This document shows positions 22,865 to 34,522 of a DNA stretch of 64,000 bases, piece after piece; position 1 is the stretch's first letter; every line of letters begins with the position of its first letter. The notes beneath the pieces are model-generated. The model did no database searches. It saw only the letters and a list, made by a program, of their open reading frames with translations, and was not told the origin of the DNA. A program made the translations under genes and the position numbers. Origin of the DNA: Tupaia tana (taxonomy: Eukaryota; Chordata; Mammalia; Scandentia; Tupaiidae); NCBI GenBank assembly GCA_026018925.1, contig JAKSZU010000002.1, forward strand, positions 54,837,837 through 54,901,836. Reading direction: 5' to 3'.

Positions 22865-23260
22865 AAGAAAAACAATGATCTATTACAAATGTATATAATG
22901 AAATATCAGGAATAAAAGGTAAAAAAAGACCATTTTATGAAATAATATGGATGAATCTCAGATTCATTAAGATAAGCAAAGAAAGCCAAACTCAAAGGCT
23001 ATATACTGTATGATTTGATTTGTACAAAATTCTGGAAAAGACAAACTGTTTTAGAAAGGAAATCAGTGGTAAACCATGGTCAAGAGTGAAGGGGGATGAT
23101 AGACTACCAAAAGGCACAAGGGAATTTTTGAGAGTGAAGAAAACATTCTATATTTTGATTGTGGTAGTATTCCATGAATACCCACATTTGTCAAAATTCA
23201 GAGATTTTCATACCTGTATGTTTACTATTTTAAAATTGGACAGCAATACATTTGAAAACA
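22865..23260 (+). repeat. old L1 3' fragment (L1M4/5-like)
   Basis: 'atactgtatgatttgatttgtac', 'ctggaaaagacaaactg', 'gttttagaaaggaaatcagtgg', 'tattttgattgtggtagtattcc' and 'ttttaaaattggacagc' resemble the end of ORF2 and 3' UTR of old L1. It is heavily decayed. Confidence 0.55.
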
Positions 23261-23419
23261 AAAAAAAAAATTAGTGCTTTGTCATCTTCTGTGTATCTGC
23301 CTTTTCTTTTCCTAAGATTTTAGAGGATTCTAGTATATCAGATAAAAGGTTGGATGGAACAGTCTAAGACTACTTGGCATAGTGAGATAATGTTAAATTT
23401 TTTTCAAGTATGCAAGAAA

Positions 23420-23600
23420 ACACAATATGTACGTGTAATTGTGTGTATATAGGATACTCAAATATATAGAGTATGTGTATATGTATGTGTGTACATATAT
23501 GTATATGTAGATAGACTTCACATATGTATAAATAGACATATATATGTACACATATGCACACAAATACATATGTACACCCGTTGCATATGTCTGATAAATG
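23420..23600. repeat. TATG/TACA low-complexity tract
   Basis: An imperfect alternating purine-pyrimidine tract of ATATGT and ACATAT units. Open frames across it are artefacts. Confidence 0.75.
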
Positions 23601-25069
23601 AACTCTTGTTAAAAGATTAAAAGGGAATATATAATAAAATAAAAATACTTTATATGAGATAGTAAAATTAAGACTAGATTTAAAAAATAACAGTTTAAAG
23701 GCAATTTGGGTAAATGTGACTTAGAATCATATTGAGAAGTCCTTGACGTGAGTCTGTTCACAAAAACAACTCCAACCAAAACCCTATCCTCTGAACGGGC
23801 CTTGTTAAAGAGAGACTTCAGCTCTATGTACCTATCCTGATCTTGATCCAAACCCCAAAGTTTTGAAGTTCTCTGCTTTTGGTTTATAAGCATATGGCTT
23901 TAGAAAATATGAAGTGAAAAACACTAACATCAAGACTTTTCATGTACTTTTATAGCCTGTAGAAAAATATGATTTCCAGCTTGCTCAGAAAAAGGAGAAA
24001 AGCAAATGCTTGGAAAACAATTCTTGTATGTCCATGATAGTGTGTATTCTTTTTTGAATTATTATTACCTAACTCAGCCTCTTATTTGTGTACCAGTTAC
24101 TAGAAGCAGAAAAGCCAAGGTTAAAAATAATGACCTATCATTGGCAGAGCCAAATGAAGAGCTTTAAATTTCATGAGTTACTTTTATTATTATTATGCTA
24201 ATCACGGAAAAATCTTGCTAACTTGAAATCATTCAAATAAACCAGATAAATCTGAGTAATTGCCTAGCTATCAACACTTAAGTGGAAACACAGTATAATC
24301 CAAATTCTATAGTATGAAGTATCACTTAATAACACAGGTGTGCCTGGATTATTTTTAGAGGCCCACGAAACTCAGAATTAAATAGCAAAGAAACTGTATG
24401 TTATTTTTTTATGGTCTAGTTATATATATCTAGCTTTACTTATGTTAAGTAAATTTTTTTCACAAATTATTTATGAGTTCATATTAGCTTACAAATAACT
24501 TTAGGAACAAATCCTGAACTGAGCGGTTTGCTAGCTGGATGATTTGTGCTGTGGTGGGAAAACAGAAAATGAAGTCTTTAATTAGAGAAAAAAAAACCCA
24601 CAAAACTCTGCTATAAGAAGTCAAATGCAAGAAAATAAGAGGGCAATAGTTGGAAAACAAAACAGAGGGAGCATGCAGTGATGGTATTTGGTTAATTTCA
24701 TATACGTACTGAATACACACATTCTGGAAAGTTCTATGTTAACCTTTACTATGTCATAATAATGTATTAAACAATCTTATTTTCTGTCCTCGTGAGTTCC
24801 ACATTGTTATAAAGAGAAAAAATAACACTTTTATGGTATGTATTTTTTTCTAACATTACCCCTAAGTTAGATTATATTTCACTGATTGTAGAATTCTACA
24901 ATGGTTTATAGGAAAATCACTTTCAGAAACAATGTACACTTCTGTATGGGATCTAAGCAAGATGAATGAGAGAGAATTTCCAGCTACCAGCTTTCCTACT
25001 AGATTTTCTTTTGTACTCTCTTGGTCAGATCAAAAGCCTCTATTGTTTTATTTGCCAAAGTAGTACATT
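23601..25069. other. unassigned stretch
   Basis: Nearly 1.5 kb without a gene or recognisable repeat. Confidence 0.4.
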
Positions 25070-25312
25070 AGAGCCAGCCAGAGTCTTTGTGATTAAGCTG
25101 CCTGGACCCCACATAATTGACCACAAGTTTCGAGATCTGGACCCACCAGCTTGAAAAGCACGTTTAGCATATAAGCATACATGCCCAAAGTCCTCCCCAA
25201 AAGAGGGAGAAATGGAGGAGGGACTGTGATGGGATCATGCACCATGGAAGGTGATTTCTCATTCTCTCTCTGGCAATGACATATGCCTTCTGGGAAAAAT
25301 GAAAAAAAAATA
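25070..25312 (+). repeat. family 1 SINE, older type
   Basis: 'agagccagccagagtc', 'ggaccccacataattgacc', 'ccaccagcttgaaaagcac' and 'gggagaaatggaggaggg', then CT and an A-rich end. It is CpG-depleted. Confidence 0.7.
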
Positions 25313-25612
25313 AAGTATTAAATTGGTTATTCATTTGGTCACTGAAATTTAGTTTGCATGCTTTCGTAATAATTCTTCAGAAGTTAAACTGAAACAACTA
25401 AAAAAACACAAGAGGGATAAAAGCTGCCCAATTTCAATAGCTCCAAACACTTAGCAACTACACTTAGCAAGTATAATTTCTCAAAGCTTCCAACATGAAA
25501 TAGCCTTGATAACTTCTCTACTTATGACAGTAATTTTGACTTCTATGTTTTCTTCTATTCTGCTTTATCCAGATGTATGCCTAAGTTCTGTCTTCTGAGG
25601 TCTTAATTCAGT

Positions 25613-25888
25613 TGTTTTTTTTTTTTTTTTTTTTTTGGAGAGTTTTTTGCTATAGGGCGCGTGCGCTCGCCAGACAGACAGAGAGAGACAGAGAGATAGA
25701 AAGCAGGAAATCACCCCCCAGGGGGGATGGCCACGCCGCAATCCCTTCTCCTCCATTCTCCTCCCGGGATCTTGGGCACGCACGCACACGCGCCCGGCGT
25801 GAGTTTTAAGCCGCCGGTTCCGGGACTCGAACCATGGTCGACTACATGGGAGTCCAGCGACATAGCCATTACGCTAACTGCTGGTCCC
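25613..25888 (-). repeat. family 1 SINE, youngest type (reverse)
   Basis: About 21 T residues, then 'gctatagggcgcgtgcgctcgcc', the hairpin ccccccaggggggatgg, 'cacacgcgcccggcgtg', box B reverse 'gggactcgaacc' and 'acgctaactgctggtccc'. The 17-base TSD 'cttaattcagttgtttt' is identical on both sides. It has the highest CpG density in the window. Confidence 0.95.
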
Positions 25889-26074
25889 TTAATTCAGTTG
25901 TTTTGAGTGGGACCTCAGTATCACTTTTTTGAAGCACCTTTCATGAACCTAAAGTGCAGACAGGTTTTAGTAATCGTTAAATTGGAACAGGATAGTAGCA
26001 CTGAACGCCTCCTTCCAGATAACATAACAAAAAAGAAAAGAGGGAAATACCAGTGAAGTTTGCTGCAGTGTACA

Positions 26075-26205
26075 AGGGGCCTACAAAATATGATGAAAAT
26101 TTTATATTATTTTAAAAAAATGATACATGGATTTCTAAAGATTTTTGCACCAAAATAAACTGGTACTTTAATTTCATTTTTCCATGAATTTTTTGAAGCC
26201 GTCTT
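26075..26205. mobile_element. short palindromic-ended element, copy 1 (MITE-like)
   Basis: Its reverse complement starts 'cttcaaaaaattcatgg' and carries 'tttattttggtgcaaaaat' and 'gaaatccatgtat'. It ends with a decayed inverse of its start. The element at 59178-59308 shares this order over its whole length. The inverted ends and roughly 130-base size suggest a non-autonomous DNA transposon, possibly mariner-like. The family name is not known to me. Confidence 0.55.
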
Positions 26206-27713
26206 ATATCTCTATGTAGGAGACAGGAGATTTGTTGGGTTCTAAAGACTTGGGTGAACATAATAGGGAAGTGAGAGGATGGATTCGATGCCGGCACTCC
26301 TGCAGCCTGCAGTAGTCTTTTGCTTTGGTGGGCACCACCTCACTTGATAATAGAAAAAAAGTACAGAAGTGAACATTATTGTCATGAGTAGAGATGTTAT
26401 CAAGACTGTTTCATGATGGGAGCTATGAGAAATTAGATTAAGTATATGGAGCTATTGAAATTGGGCGGCTTTTATCGCTTAGTGTTTTACCAATTGTTCC
26501 TCTGCCAAGGCAGAGTTATTAAAACAAGAACAACAAAAACTTCCTGGGCCATTTTAATACATAGTGGAAATTGAGAAACCAGTTGGTTCAAGATAGGATT
26601 AACTCAAAGCACTTTTTAACCCATAAAGGGCTATAATTTAAGATCTAAGCCACTTCCATTTTTATGTTTATTTTTCTGTCAGACATGTGACACAGAGAAT
26701 GTGCAGCACAATTTTGAGTTGCAAATTCAGAAGTCAAAGTTCATTCAGCCCCTGAGTGGCGAATTGCTTTCACTTCATACACTAGTTCTTATCGATGATT
26801 GCTTCCTACCCATCATGGTTAGGAGGATTCTGAAAAGCCTACGGGTACAGCAAGAAAGAGTGACCATCCAAGGCTATTTGTAGCTCAGGCGATGAAATGG
26901 AGAAATCAGCATGCATACTAAGTATATGTTTATTCCTGATCTAGAAGATATTCCTCACAATAAATGAATAAACTGAGACCCATATGGATTAAATTTACCC
27001 AAAGGAACTTAGCATGTTAATAAAAGATTAGGTAGAACTTGGACTGAGTTTACAGCCTTCCCAGAGTGAGGTTTTAGGTTCACCCAGCTTAATTATAAAC
27101 TGCTTTGCACTCTAGCTGGTCCCCAGTTGCCAGCTCTGGTGCTGGCACTTTAACTCAGTGCTTTTTGTCTTCAAAATGCTGCGACTTAGACCTCCTGTTT
27201 CCTCTGCCTTGTTTACACTGCACAGGACACACATCACAAAACTCGACAGGCCAGATTTATGAACAATTACCCTGCTTTTTTATTTGTAGTTTTCAGAGAT
27301 AGTATTCCTAGGGAAAAAAAAAAAAAAAAAAACAAAACAAAAAAAAACACACAAATAGAAGTCTCGTAATGAAATGAAGACTGTACTTGAAATCATCTTA
27401 CTCCCAGTAGTCTCAGAAAGCTCATCCATAAATGAGTCATCACATAGTTTGCTGTTCTGGAAGTTTACAGAGTAGCAAATATTCTATAAGAACATCAGTT
27501 CCACTACCATCTTGCCATCTCGGAAGAGCTCTCCCTCTGTCTTCCTCTCTGGTATGTGGCATGCAAACACATACCACATACCCTTATTTCTGTTTTCATT
27601 GTGTAGAGTCACAGTAACCAGGAGAAGTAATAGCAACTTACTCTTTAAAAATCTAAAATACAATAGGAAAAAAAAAGCATGCATGAATTATTCAACTTAA
27701 GTGACTATGAGAA

Positions 27714-27716
<3 letters not shown>
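26206..27716. other. unassigned stretch
   Basis: About 1.5 kb without a recognised gene. It contains an A-rich run at 27313-27350. Open frames at 26701 and 27105-27700 show no domain and are probably chance. Confidence 0.4.
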
Positions 27717-27747
<31 letters not shown>

Positions 27748-27988
27748 GAGAGATTTTTTTCCTATAGGGCATGTACGCTCCCAGAGAGACAGAGAAAGAA
27801 AGTAAGAAATTACTCGTCCAGCGGGGATGGCCACATCACAATCCTTTCATCTCCATTTTCCTCTCGGGATTTTGGGCATATATGCACACGTACTCAGCAT
27901 GAGTTTTAAGTCACTGGGTCTGGGGTATGAACAGTGGTCGACTATATGGGAGTCTAGTTATGTAACCATTATGCCATCTGCTAGTCCC
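27717..27988 (-). repeat. family 1 SINE (reverse)
   Basis: About 28 T residues, then 'cctatagggcatgtacgctcc', 'gcggggatggccac', 'actcagcatgagttttaag' and the head 'atgccatctgctagtccc'. It is of intermediate age. Confidence 0.85.
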
Positions 27989-29240
27989 AAGAACTATTAT
28001 TTTAATCTATGTTGAGATTAATGTAGATTAAATTTTATTAGTGAATGCCCTACACCTAACCCATTTTTTTCATTTTCCTCAATTTCAACTGTCTTTGATG
28101 CTTCTGAATGGAAACATCCCCTTGTCAGTGGTTAAGATTTACTATCAATAAAATTACCAAGGAGAAACTTACAGGCCTGGGATTATACTCCTAAGAGATG
28201 CACTTTGGGGATGGTAAAGTTTTTCAGCTTCATTTAGAAGAGCTGTTGTTTTCAGAAACATTCAAAAATTACCCTGAAATAAATAAACCAACTGCTATTC
28301 TAATTTTCTATAATTTATTAACAAAATAAATGCCAAGTTATAAGTGAGCTATTTTCCAAACACATACTAATTTTTAAAAACAAAGTGAATAATTCAAATC
28401 TCAAAGGATATTTCTTCTCTAAGTTTCTGTTTTTACAGAAATTGAGTGTTATCTTCTATATGACCTTGGAAGATAACAGCTTCCCCCATGTGAAAACAAC
28501 TCTCCTATGAATTTTAAACTATTCCTAAAGATTCTGTTAAAACAAAAATGTTTGGATTAATAGTGTCTGGAATGTCTTCAAGTTCCAAATGTCTCTTCTA
28601 ATGGTTTTCATGCAGTCACATTTAATAGCAAACATCTCACTTCTTTATTTTAAATGAGATAACTTGTTTTAAATTCTAATTCCAAAAAATGTTTCAATGG
28701 TAAAAATGAATCAAATCATGACAATTCTGCATTTTTGTTGGAGGAGGAATTTTCTGTTCCCATACTGACAATCTCTCTAACTCTACTAGCCAATTATAGA
28801 GTGTGAGGTAGTAATGTTCTAAAGAGGAAATGCCATTTATTTGACCTCAGACTTAGAGGGGGTAGGTAATGGATTAGATAAACAGCAGAAAATAATGAGC
28901 ACACACAGTAAGGTAAGGTGTAATAGAAATAGAATGTAGTCATACCAACTTTGATCTTCATGTTTTGGATTTACTGAGCTGTTTTCCTCTGTGGCTGTCT
29001 GTGTGCACAGTGGTGTAAACTTCCCACCACTCAAATAAATGTTGTTTTTTGTCATGTACACTTAAAGTTATGACCCATTTTGATGGATTTTGAGAAACTT
29101 TTCAAGTGGATTTCTTTCATACTAACTAATCACTTTGTTATTTAAAGGATACACACACATACACACACACAAATCTTTATAGCTAAAAATTTCAAAAATT
29201 TTAATTTTAACTGCAAAACACAAAGCACATTCTATATAAA
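27989..29240. other. unassigned stretch
   Basis: About 1.25 kb of AT-rich DNA. No gene or recognisable repeat except short CA runs near 29151-29171. Confidence 0.4.
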
Positions 29241-29254
29241 GACTATAATATCCA

Positions 29255-29526
29255 GGGGACCAGCAGTTAGCATAATGGCTATGTCGCTGGACTCCCACGT
29301 AGTCGACCGCGGTTCGCGTCCCAGATCCAGTGGCTTAAAACTCATGCTGGGCACGTGTGCATGCGTGCACATGATCCCAAGAGGAGAGTGGAGGAGAAGG
29401 GATTGCGGCGTGGCCATCCCCCCTGGGGGGTGATTTCTCGCTTTCTGTCTCTCTGTCTCTCTTCATCTGTCTGGCGAGCACATGCGCCCTATAGCGAAAA
29501 CCTCTCCAAAAAAAAAAAAAAAAAAA
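29255..29526 (+). repeat. family 1 SINE, young
   Basis: 'ggggaccagcagttagcataatgg', box B 'ggttcgcgtccc', the hairpin ccccccTggggggtg, 'ccctatagcgaaaacc' and poly(A). The TSD 'gactataatatcca' flanks exactly (29241-29254, 29527-29540). Confidence 0.95.
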
Positions 29527-29677
29527 GACTATAATATCCACTATTTAGAGTTCGTATAATTTTTTTCTACAATCTATCATGAACACGTACTTTTAAAAAT
29601 ACCTGCAGGATTTACATCTGCCCAAGAAACTTATCACTCATTAGTAATAAATCTCAGATGTGTATGTGTGTGTTTGT

Positions 29678-30040
29678 ATAGTAATCCCTCTTGCCCAATA
29701 GGGCTATGTTCCAAGACCCTCAGTGGATGTGTGAAGCCACGAATATTACTGATCCTCATTAGACTATGTTTTTCCAACTATGTTTTTTTCAATCTGATAA
29801 CAAAGATGACTGCTAAGAGATTAATGTGGATAGCATAAACAGCATGGATATACTGAAGAAAGGGGATTATTCACAACTGAGTGGGAGATTTCATCATGGT
29901 TCTCAAAACAGCATACAATTTTAAGCTTGATAATTGTTTATTTCTGGAACTTTTTCAACTAATATGTTTTGATTGTGATCAACCACCAGTAACTGAAACT
30001 GAGGAAAGCAGAAATGCAGATAAAGTGGGCTAGACACCCA
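29678..30040 (+). mobile_element. Tigger-group non-autonomous DNA element
   Basis: It starts 'agtaatccctcttgccc', then 'atgttccaagaccctcagtggatg' and 'tgaagccacgaatatt'. It ends 'gtaactgaaactgaggaaagc…gcagataaagtgggc'. The ordered motifs match the MER/Tigger (TcMar-Tigger) elements of eutherians. The ends are roughly inverse of one another. Confidence 0.65.
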
Positions 30041-30054
30041 CTACCAACCTACCT

Positions 30055-30057
<3 letters not shown>

Positions 30058-30119
<62 letters not shown>

Positions 30120-30130
30120 GAGACAGAGAT
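30058..30130. repeat. (TA)n(GA)n compound microsatellite
   Basis: A pure TA run switches to a pure GA run near 30087. Each is about 14-15 units long, and the GA run decays into AGACAGAGATAG. Confidence 0.95.
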
Positions 30131-30283
30131 AGAGAGATGCTACAAACAATGGAGATAAATAAGGAGTAATGGGGACACACTGCAAGTCTCACACCTTTCC
30201 ATATCTGCTATTAGCCCTTTGGTAAATAAATTCTTCTTTGGTCATTCTGATTTCTATATACCATTGATATGCTCTTAGAATCC

Positions 30284-30392
30284 TAAATTTAAGACATCTT
30301 TTTCTCACTTTTGTTCACATGACTGAATTATTTAATTCATGTTTTTTAGCCAAATAGATGCTTTTATGACTAAGAGCAAAGATGAGGCATAC
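30284..30392 (+). repeat. local duplication, copy A
   Basis: It begins 'aaatttaagacatctttttc' and ends near 'gatgaggcatacata'. It matches 30815-30920 with few differences and one roughly 7-base indel. It is not a known repeat family to me. Confidence 0.8.
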
Positions 30393-30814
30393 ATACCCCA
30401 ATATCCTCCCATGTGGGAGTCAGTAAAACAGTTGTATTTATGAGTGCAAGTATTAGACCTAGACTCACTGCAATCTACTAATTACATAACTAACACCCTG
30501 AAGCTTAGTTTTATCACTTTTAACATGGAGATAATACAGCCTACCACATATCTGCTATTACATAATATGGTATATAGTGCTTTGTTACTAGTAATTATTC
30601 AATATTTGATCACTATTACCACCCATAATGTAAGAGAAAATGCAAACAAAATATTTTAGACTTGCTGATGTATCATTTAGAGTTCTAACTAGGAAGCCAA
30701 CTGTACATACAAATTAGAATAATTCAGGAAGAGTTCATTTACGGAAAGGCTAGTAACAAAGTCAAGAAAATGTTTACCATTGATATCCTGTTGGAACCCC
30801 AAATAATATATCAG

Positions 30815-30920
30815 CAAATTTAAAACATCTTTTTCTCACTTTTGTTCACTTGACTGAATTATCTGTGTTTTTTAGACAAATGGATTCTTTTATCACTAAG
30901 AGCAAAGACAAGGTGTACAC
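30815..30920 (+). repeat. local duplication, copy B
   Basis: It begins 'aaatttaaaacatctttttc', includes 'gttcacttgactgaattat' and ends near 'agacaaggtgtacaca'. It lies in direct orientation 531 bases downstream of copy A. Confidence 0.8.
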
Positions 30921-32185
30921 ATCTCCGTAGTTGTAGTTGTGCTACAATGGGTCGGTAGTTTGGAAACCTGGAGGGATAAAGAGAGTGGCAGGTAACTGGA
31001 GCCAGCACAAGGCTGAAACCAGCAGTGCATCCTGATTCTTCTTATTTATCCCATTGCTTCATATAAAACATTGCTCTTTTAAGAAGAAAGGATTCAGCAC
31101 CTGTAATCCATACAATTTTCAGTATGTTCTTTCCGTGCCCTCTAATTAGCTCTCCTGATGGACAATCTTCATTTGGTTATTGCTGATTCCATTTTTTCCA
31201 TCCCCCAGGCCAGAAACAGTCAATGTTTCTCTTTTAACTTAATATGTAATGAGTAACCTTGATTCCTGGACTAGGACATTTCCTGCAGTAGTGAAGCCAT
31301 GACCTCATATCATACCTTATTATCACCAGAAACTGCACCATTCTGAAAGCATAGTTTCCAACATTCTACTCTCTGACCACAGACTCCAGCTTTCTTACTC
31401 AGATTGGTATGACTTTTTGACTACATGGTTACTTCCCTAGCTATCAAATTCATATACTTGAACTTGTCTGCTGAACATAAATGAATAATCAATGAACAGA
31501 AATAAGTAAATATATTTTAAAGTCAGAAAAAAATCTTTCTCTTAGAAATTTAAGAAAAACAAATGTGCAAAGGTGAACATAGATGAATGCTGGTAACATT
31601 GAGTCATTTGTCTTGGACCACTCCTTGAGTTTCCAGGAGTTACAGCTATGCATTTTCCAGGAGCTGGTTATAGTTTTTACTTTAGAGCTTAATGAAATCA
31701 GTGTTAGCTTCATGGATTGAAACCAAAAGCAAAATAAAACAAGAGAAAAAAATGGATTCAGATTTATACTAAAACTGTAACTCTTATTGTATACAAATTT
31801 TAAATCTATTGACTCCATTATCTTCTTTTTAAATTTTGTTTTGTAGATTCTTTTATAAACATTTTTTTCTATTTTAATTTATTTTATACATTCAGTCAGT
31901 AAACATCACTTAACTTGTAAAGTGAATTTACCAACATAAATACACCTCATGCCAGTCCAGTTCTGGATACTATACAAATTATCATTAATAGATAATAATC
32001 CATTTCTATGTCCCATGAATGTCTTGCCTCTCTATTTTTCTCCTTAATTTCTTTCCTCTTCCCACACTGTCTTCAGTATCCCTAGCCTTTATTTTCTTTC
32101 TATTCATTTACCTTCTTTTTGCTCATCATCCTTTCTTTACCAACTTGGAATCTGTAGTCCACTTTATAACCATTCCTCAGGAAAT
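30921..32185. other. unassigned stretch
   Basis: No gene. It is T-rich around 31800-32150. A weak resemblance of 31100-31430 to an old LINE tail cannot be supported. Confidence 0.35.
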
Positions 32186-32195
32186 ACTCTCATTG

Positions 32196-32455
32196 CATTT
32201 ATCATTATTTTCAATTTGCTACAGAGTGTACTTGAAAAAATGTGACAGAGAGAAAGAGAGAGAGGGAAAGTGAGAAAGCACTCCCAAAGCAGATGACTAA
32301 ACTGCAATTCCTCCTCTTTTATTCTCATCTTGGGATTTGAGATGCATGTGCACATGTGCCCAATGTGTTTTTCAAGTTGCCAGATCTGGGAATTGAACTA
32401 TGCAGTTAGCCATGAGGGATCTAGCTGTCATAATCACCACACCACTGGCCGGTCC
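32196..32455 (-). repeat. family 1 SINE, older type (reverse)
   Basis: 'aatttgctacagagtgtac', 'gacagagagaaagagagagaggg', 'gtgagaaagcactccc', 'ttttcaagttgccagatc' and 'cacaccactggccggtcc'. A TSD near 'tctcattgc' is visible at 32187 and 32456. Confidence 0.75.
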
Positions 32456-32586
32456 TCTCATTGCTTTTGTGATCTCTCCAGAGAAGTCCCAACCTCTTAT
32501 TGCTTTCCAGATTTAATTAATGAACCTATGGCTGGTTAGAGAAATTTCACTTAACTATTAAGATTCCACCAGTAAAATATGTTTCA

Positions 32587-32856
32587 AAGAACCAGCGGAT
32601 GGTGTAATGGTTACTGGGCTCTCAGATGGCCAACGTAGATTTGAGTCCCGAGCCCAGTGACTTGAAACTCACATCATGGGTCTGTGCGTGTGTGCCAAAG
32701 ACTCTGAAAGTAGAAGAAACTGTGGCATGGCTATTTCTCCTGGGGGCTGATTTTTTGCTTTCTGTCTCTCTGTCTGTCTCTCTGGTGAGTGCATGTGCCC
32801 TATAGCAAAAAAATTTCTCTCTCTTAAAAAAAAAAAAAAAAAAAGAAAAGAAAAAT
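32587..32856 (+). repeat. family 1 SINE, intermediate
   Basis: 'gaaccagcggatggtgtaatgg', 'gatttgagtcccgagcc', 'gactctgaaagtagaag', a CT tract, 'ccctatagcaaaaaaa' and poly(A). The C-run/G-run hairpin is reduced (ctcctggggg). Confidence 0.8.
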
Positions 32857-33009
32857 GTCAAATATGCCCAACATTCTTAATTCCACTATAAACTAAAATC
32901 ATACATTTTAGTTTTTCATGACCTATTCCAGCTTCTCAGAATATTTTAGTATCAATTATTGATTCATTCTAATTTATTATTTTAAAAAAGTAAGTCCTGT
33001 AAAATATAT

Positions 33010-33545
33010 AATGAAGTATGACAGTGTCTTGTGGAAAAATCTTCAATGGCAACCTTTTGTTGTGAAAAAAATAAATAAATAAACTGAAGTTGCTGAAGGG
33101 CTCTGCCTAATCTGGTTCTTAACCAATGTCAACATTATTTTCTCTCAAATTTATCCCCTATAAGTTCACTGCTCTTCTTTCACTTTTGCAAAAGACCAAT
33201 AATCTCACCTCAGGACCTTTACACATACTGTCTTTTTATTTTATTTTATTTTTTTTTAGAACACTCATCTTCCTTATTTGTGAATGACTGACTCCTGTTC
33301 TTTCTTCGATACTTGTTTAAATGTATCCTAATCTGAAGAAGTCCTCTTCCCCTTATTATTTTCTCTCTTTTTTTTACCTTTATGATTTTTTACTACTTTT
33401 ACTACTTATCAGTTCTACCTATTATTTATCATTCTCTTCTGCGTTCTATGTGAGGTCAGGACCAAGAGTGTTGTGTTTGCTTAGTATGCTCAGTGTCTAA
33501 CACAGTGCTTAATAAATAGCTGATAATCAATAAATATTCAACAAG
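33010..33545 (+). repeat. L2 LINE 3' end
   Basis: 'tctcacctcaggacctttacacatac', 'gactgactcctgttctttc', 'tgtgaggtcaggaccaagagtg' and 'ctaacacagtgcttaataaatag' match the canonical L2 tail. The upstream 'cttcaatggcaacc' and 'ctctgcctaatctggttc' also match L2. Confidence 0.8.
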
Positions 33546-34220
33546 TGAACTAAGACTTAGACATGATACAGTGGACAATAAGGAGACATATATCTTTTAA
33601 GATAGAAAATTATATGCTGTGTAACTAATTGAAGCATAATAATTTTGTGATATAAATAAATTGAGAGAAATGAGATTATCTTTTTTAAATAAATTTAACT
33701 CAAGACTTTCAATATTATTTTTGTATAGAGTTTGGATGGTCTGAAACTTGTTCTCTTCAGTTTAACTTTCCTCCCCCTTTTGGTTATTTTTTTTCTCATA
33801 TCTTGATTTCACCTGGAGAGGCTATTGACTTTAATACTCTGACCCAAACATAGATAGCTTCCTTATAGCACAGTAAAATAGACTGAAAAATACAAAATAT
33901 GTGGCTAAATGCCAAGGAGAACAAATAGCTAAAGGCTTAAACACAAAGGACATAAGGAGTGTAAGAAGCACAGCTCACAAAATACATGGGTCTAGTTGTG
34001 CTCACTTTGGCTCCCTGTGGAGTACACGGCCTCTGGCTCACCTTATTTCTTGCAGAAAGCTGCCTATAACTGCTCTCCAAAAGGGTGACACAGCTCTCAG
34101 TCTCTGCGACTGCAACTCTTATTTCCTAGAGATCTCTGTATTCCCAGGCAATGGTGCCCCTTTCTTGAGCTTCCATACTTTTAGTCTGGTCTAGTCTCCC
34201 TCTAGTCTTTGCCTTCATAT
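33546..34220. other. unassigned stretch
   Basis: 33546-33890 is AT-rich. 33900-34210 is less AT-rich, with an open frame of 97 codons that has no recognisable domain. It may be an LTR remnant. No call can be supported. Confidence 0.35.
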
Positions 34221-34236
34221 AGAAGTGAGGCATCTG

Positions 34237-34506
34237 GGACCAGCAGTTAGCATAATGGCTATGTCATTGGACTCCCATTCAGTCGACCGTAGTTTGCATC
34301 CCGGACCCAGTGGCTTAAACTCACCCCGGGCGCGTGTGCGTGTGTGCCCAAGATCCCGAGAGGAGAATGGAGGAGAAGGAATTGCAGCGTGGCCATCCCC
34401 CAAGGGGGGTGATTTCTCGCTTTCTGTCTCTCTGTCTCTCTGTCTGTCTGGCAAGCACATGCGCCCCATAGCAAAAACCTCTCCAAAAAAAAAAAAAAAA
34501 AAAAAA
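34237..34506 (+). repeat. family 1 SINE, young; perfect TSD
   Basis: 'gggaccagcagttagcataatgg', 'ccccgggcgcgtgtgcgtg', the hairpin ccccAaggggggtg, the tail 'gcgccccatagcaaaaacc' and poly(A). The TSD 'agaagtgaggcatctg' (16 bases) is at 34221-34236 and 34507-34522, identical. Confidence 0.95.
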
Positions 34507-34522
34507 AGAAGTGAGGCATCTG

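Noticed and set aside
33901-34194. 97-codon open frame as a gene
   Set aside because: No recognisable domain, no splice context and no repeat-independent support.
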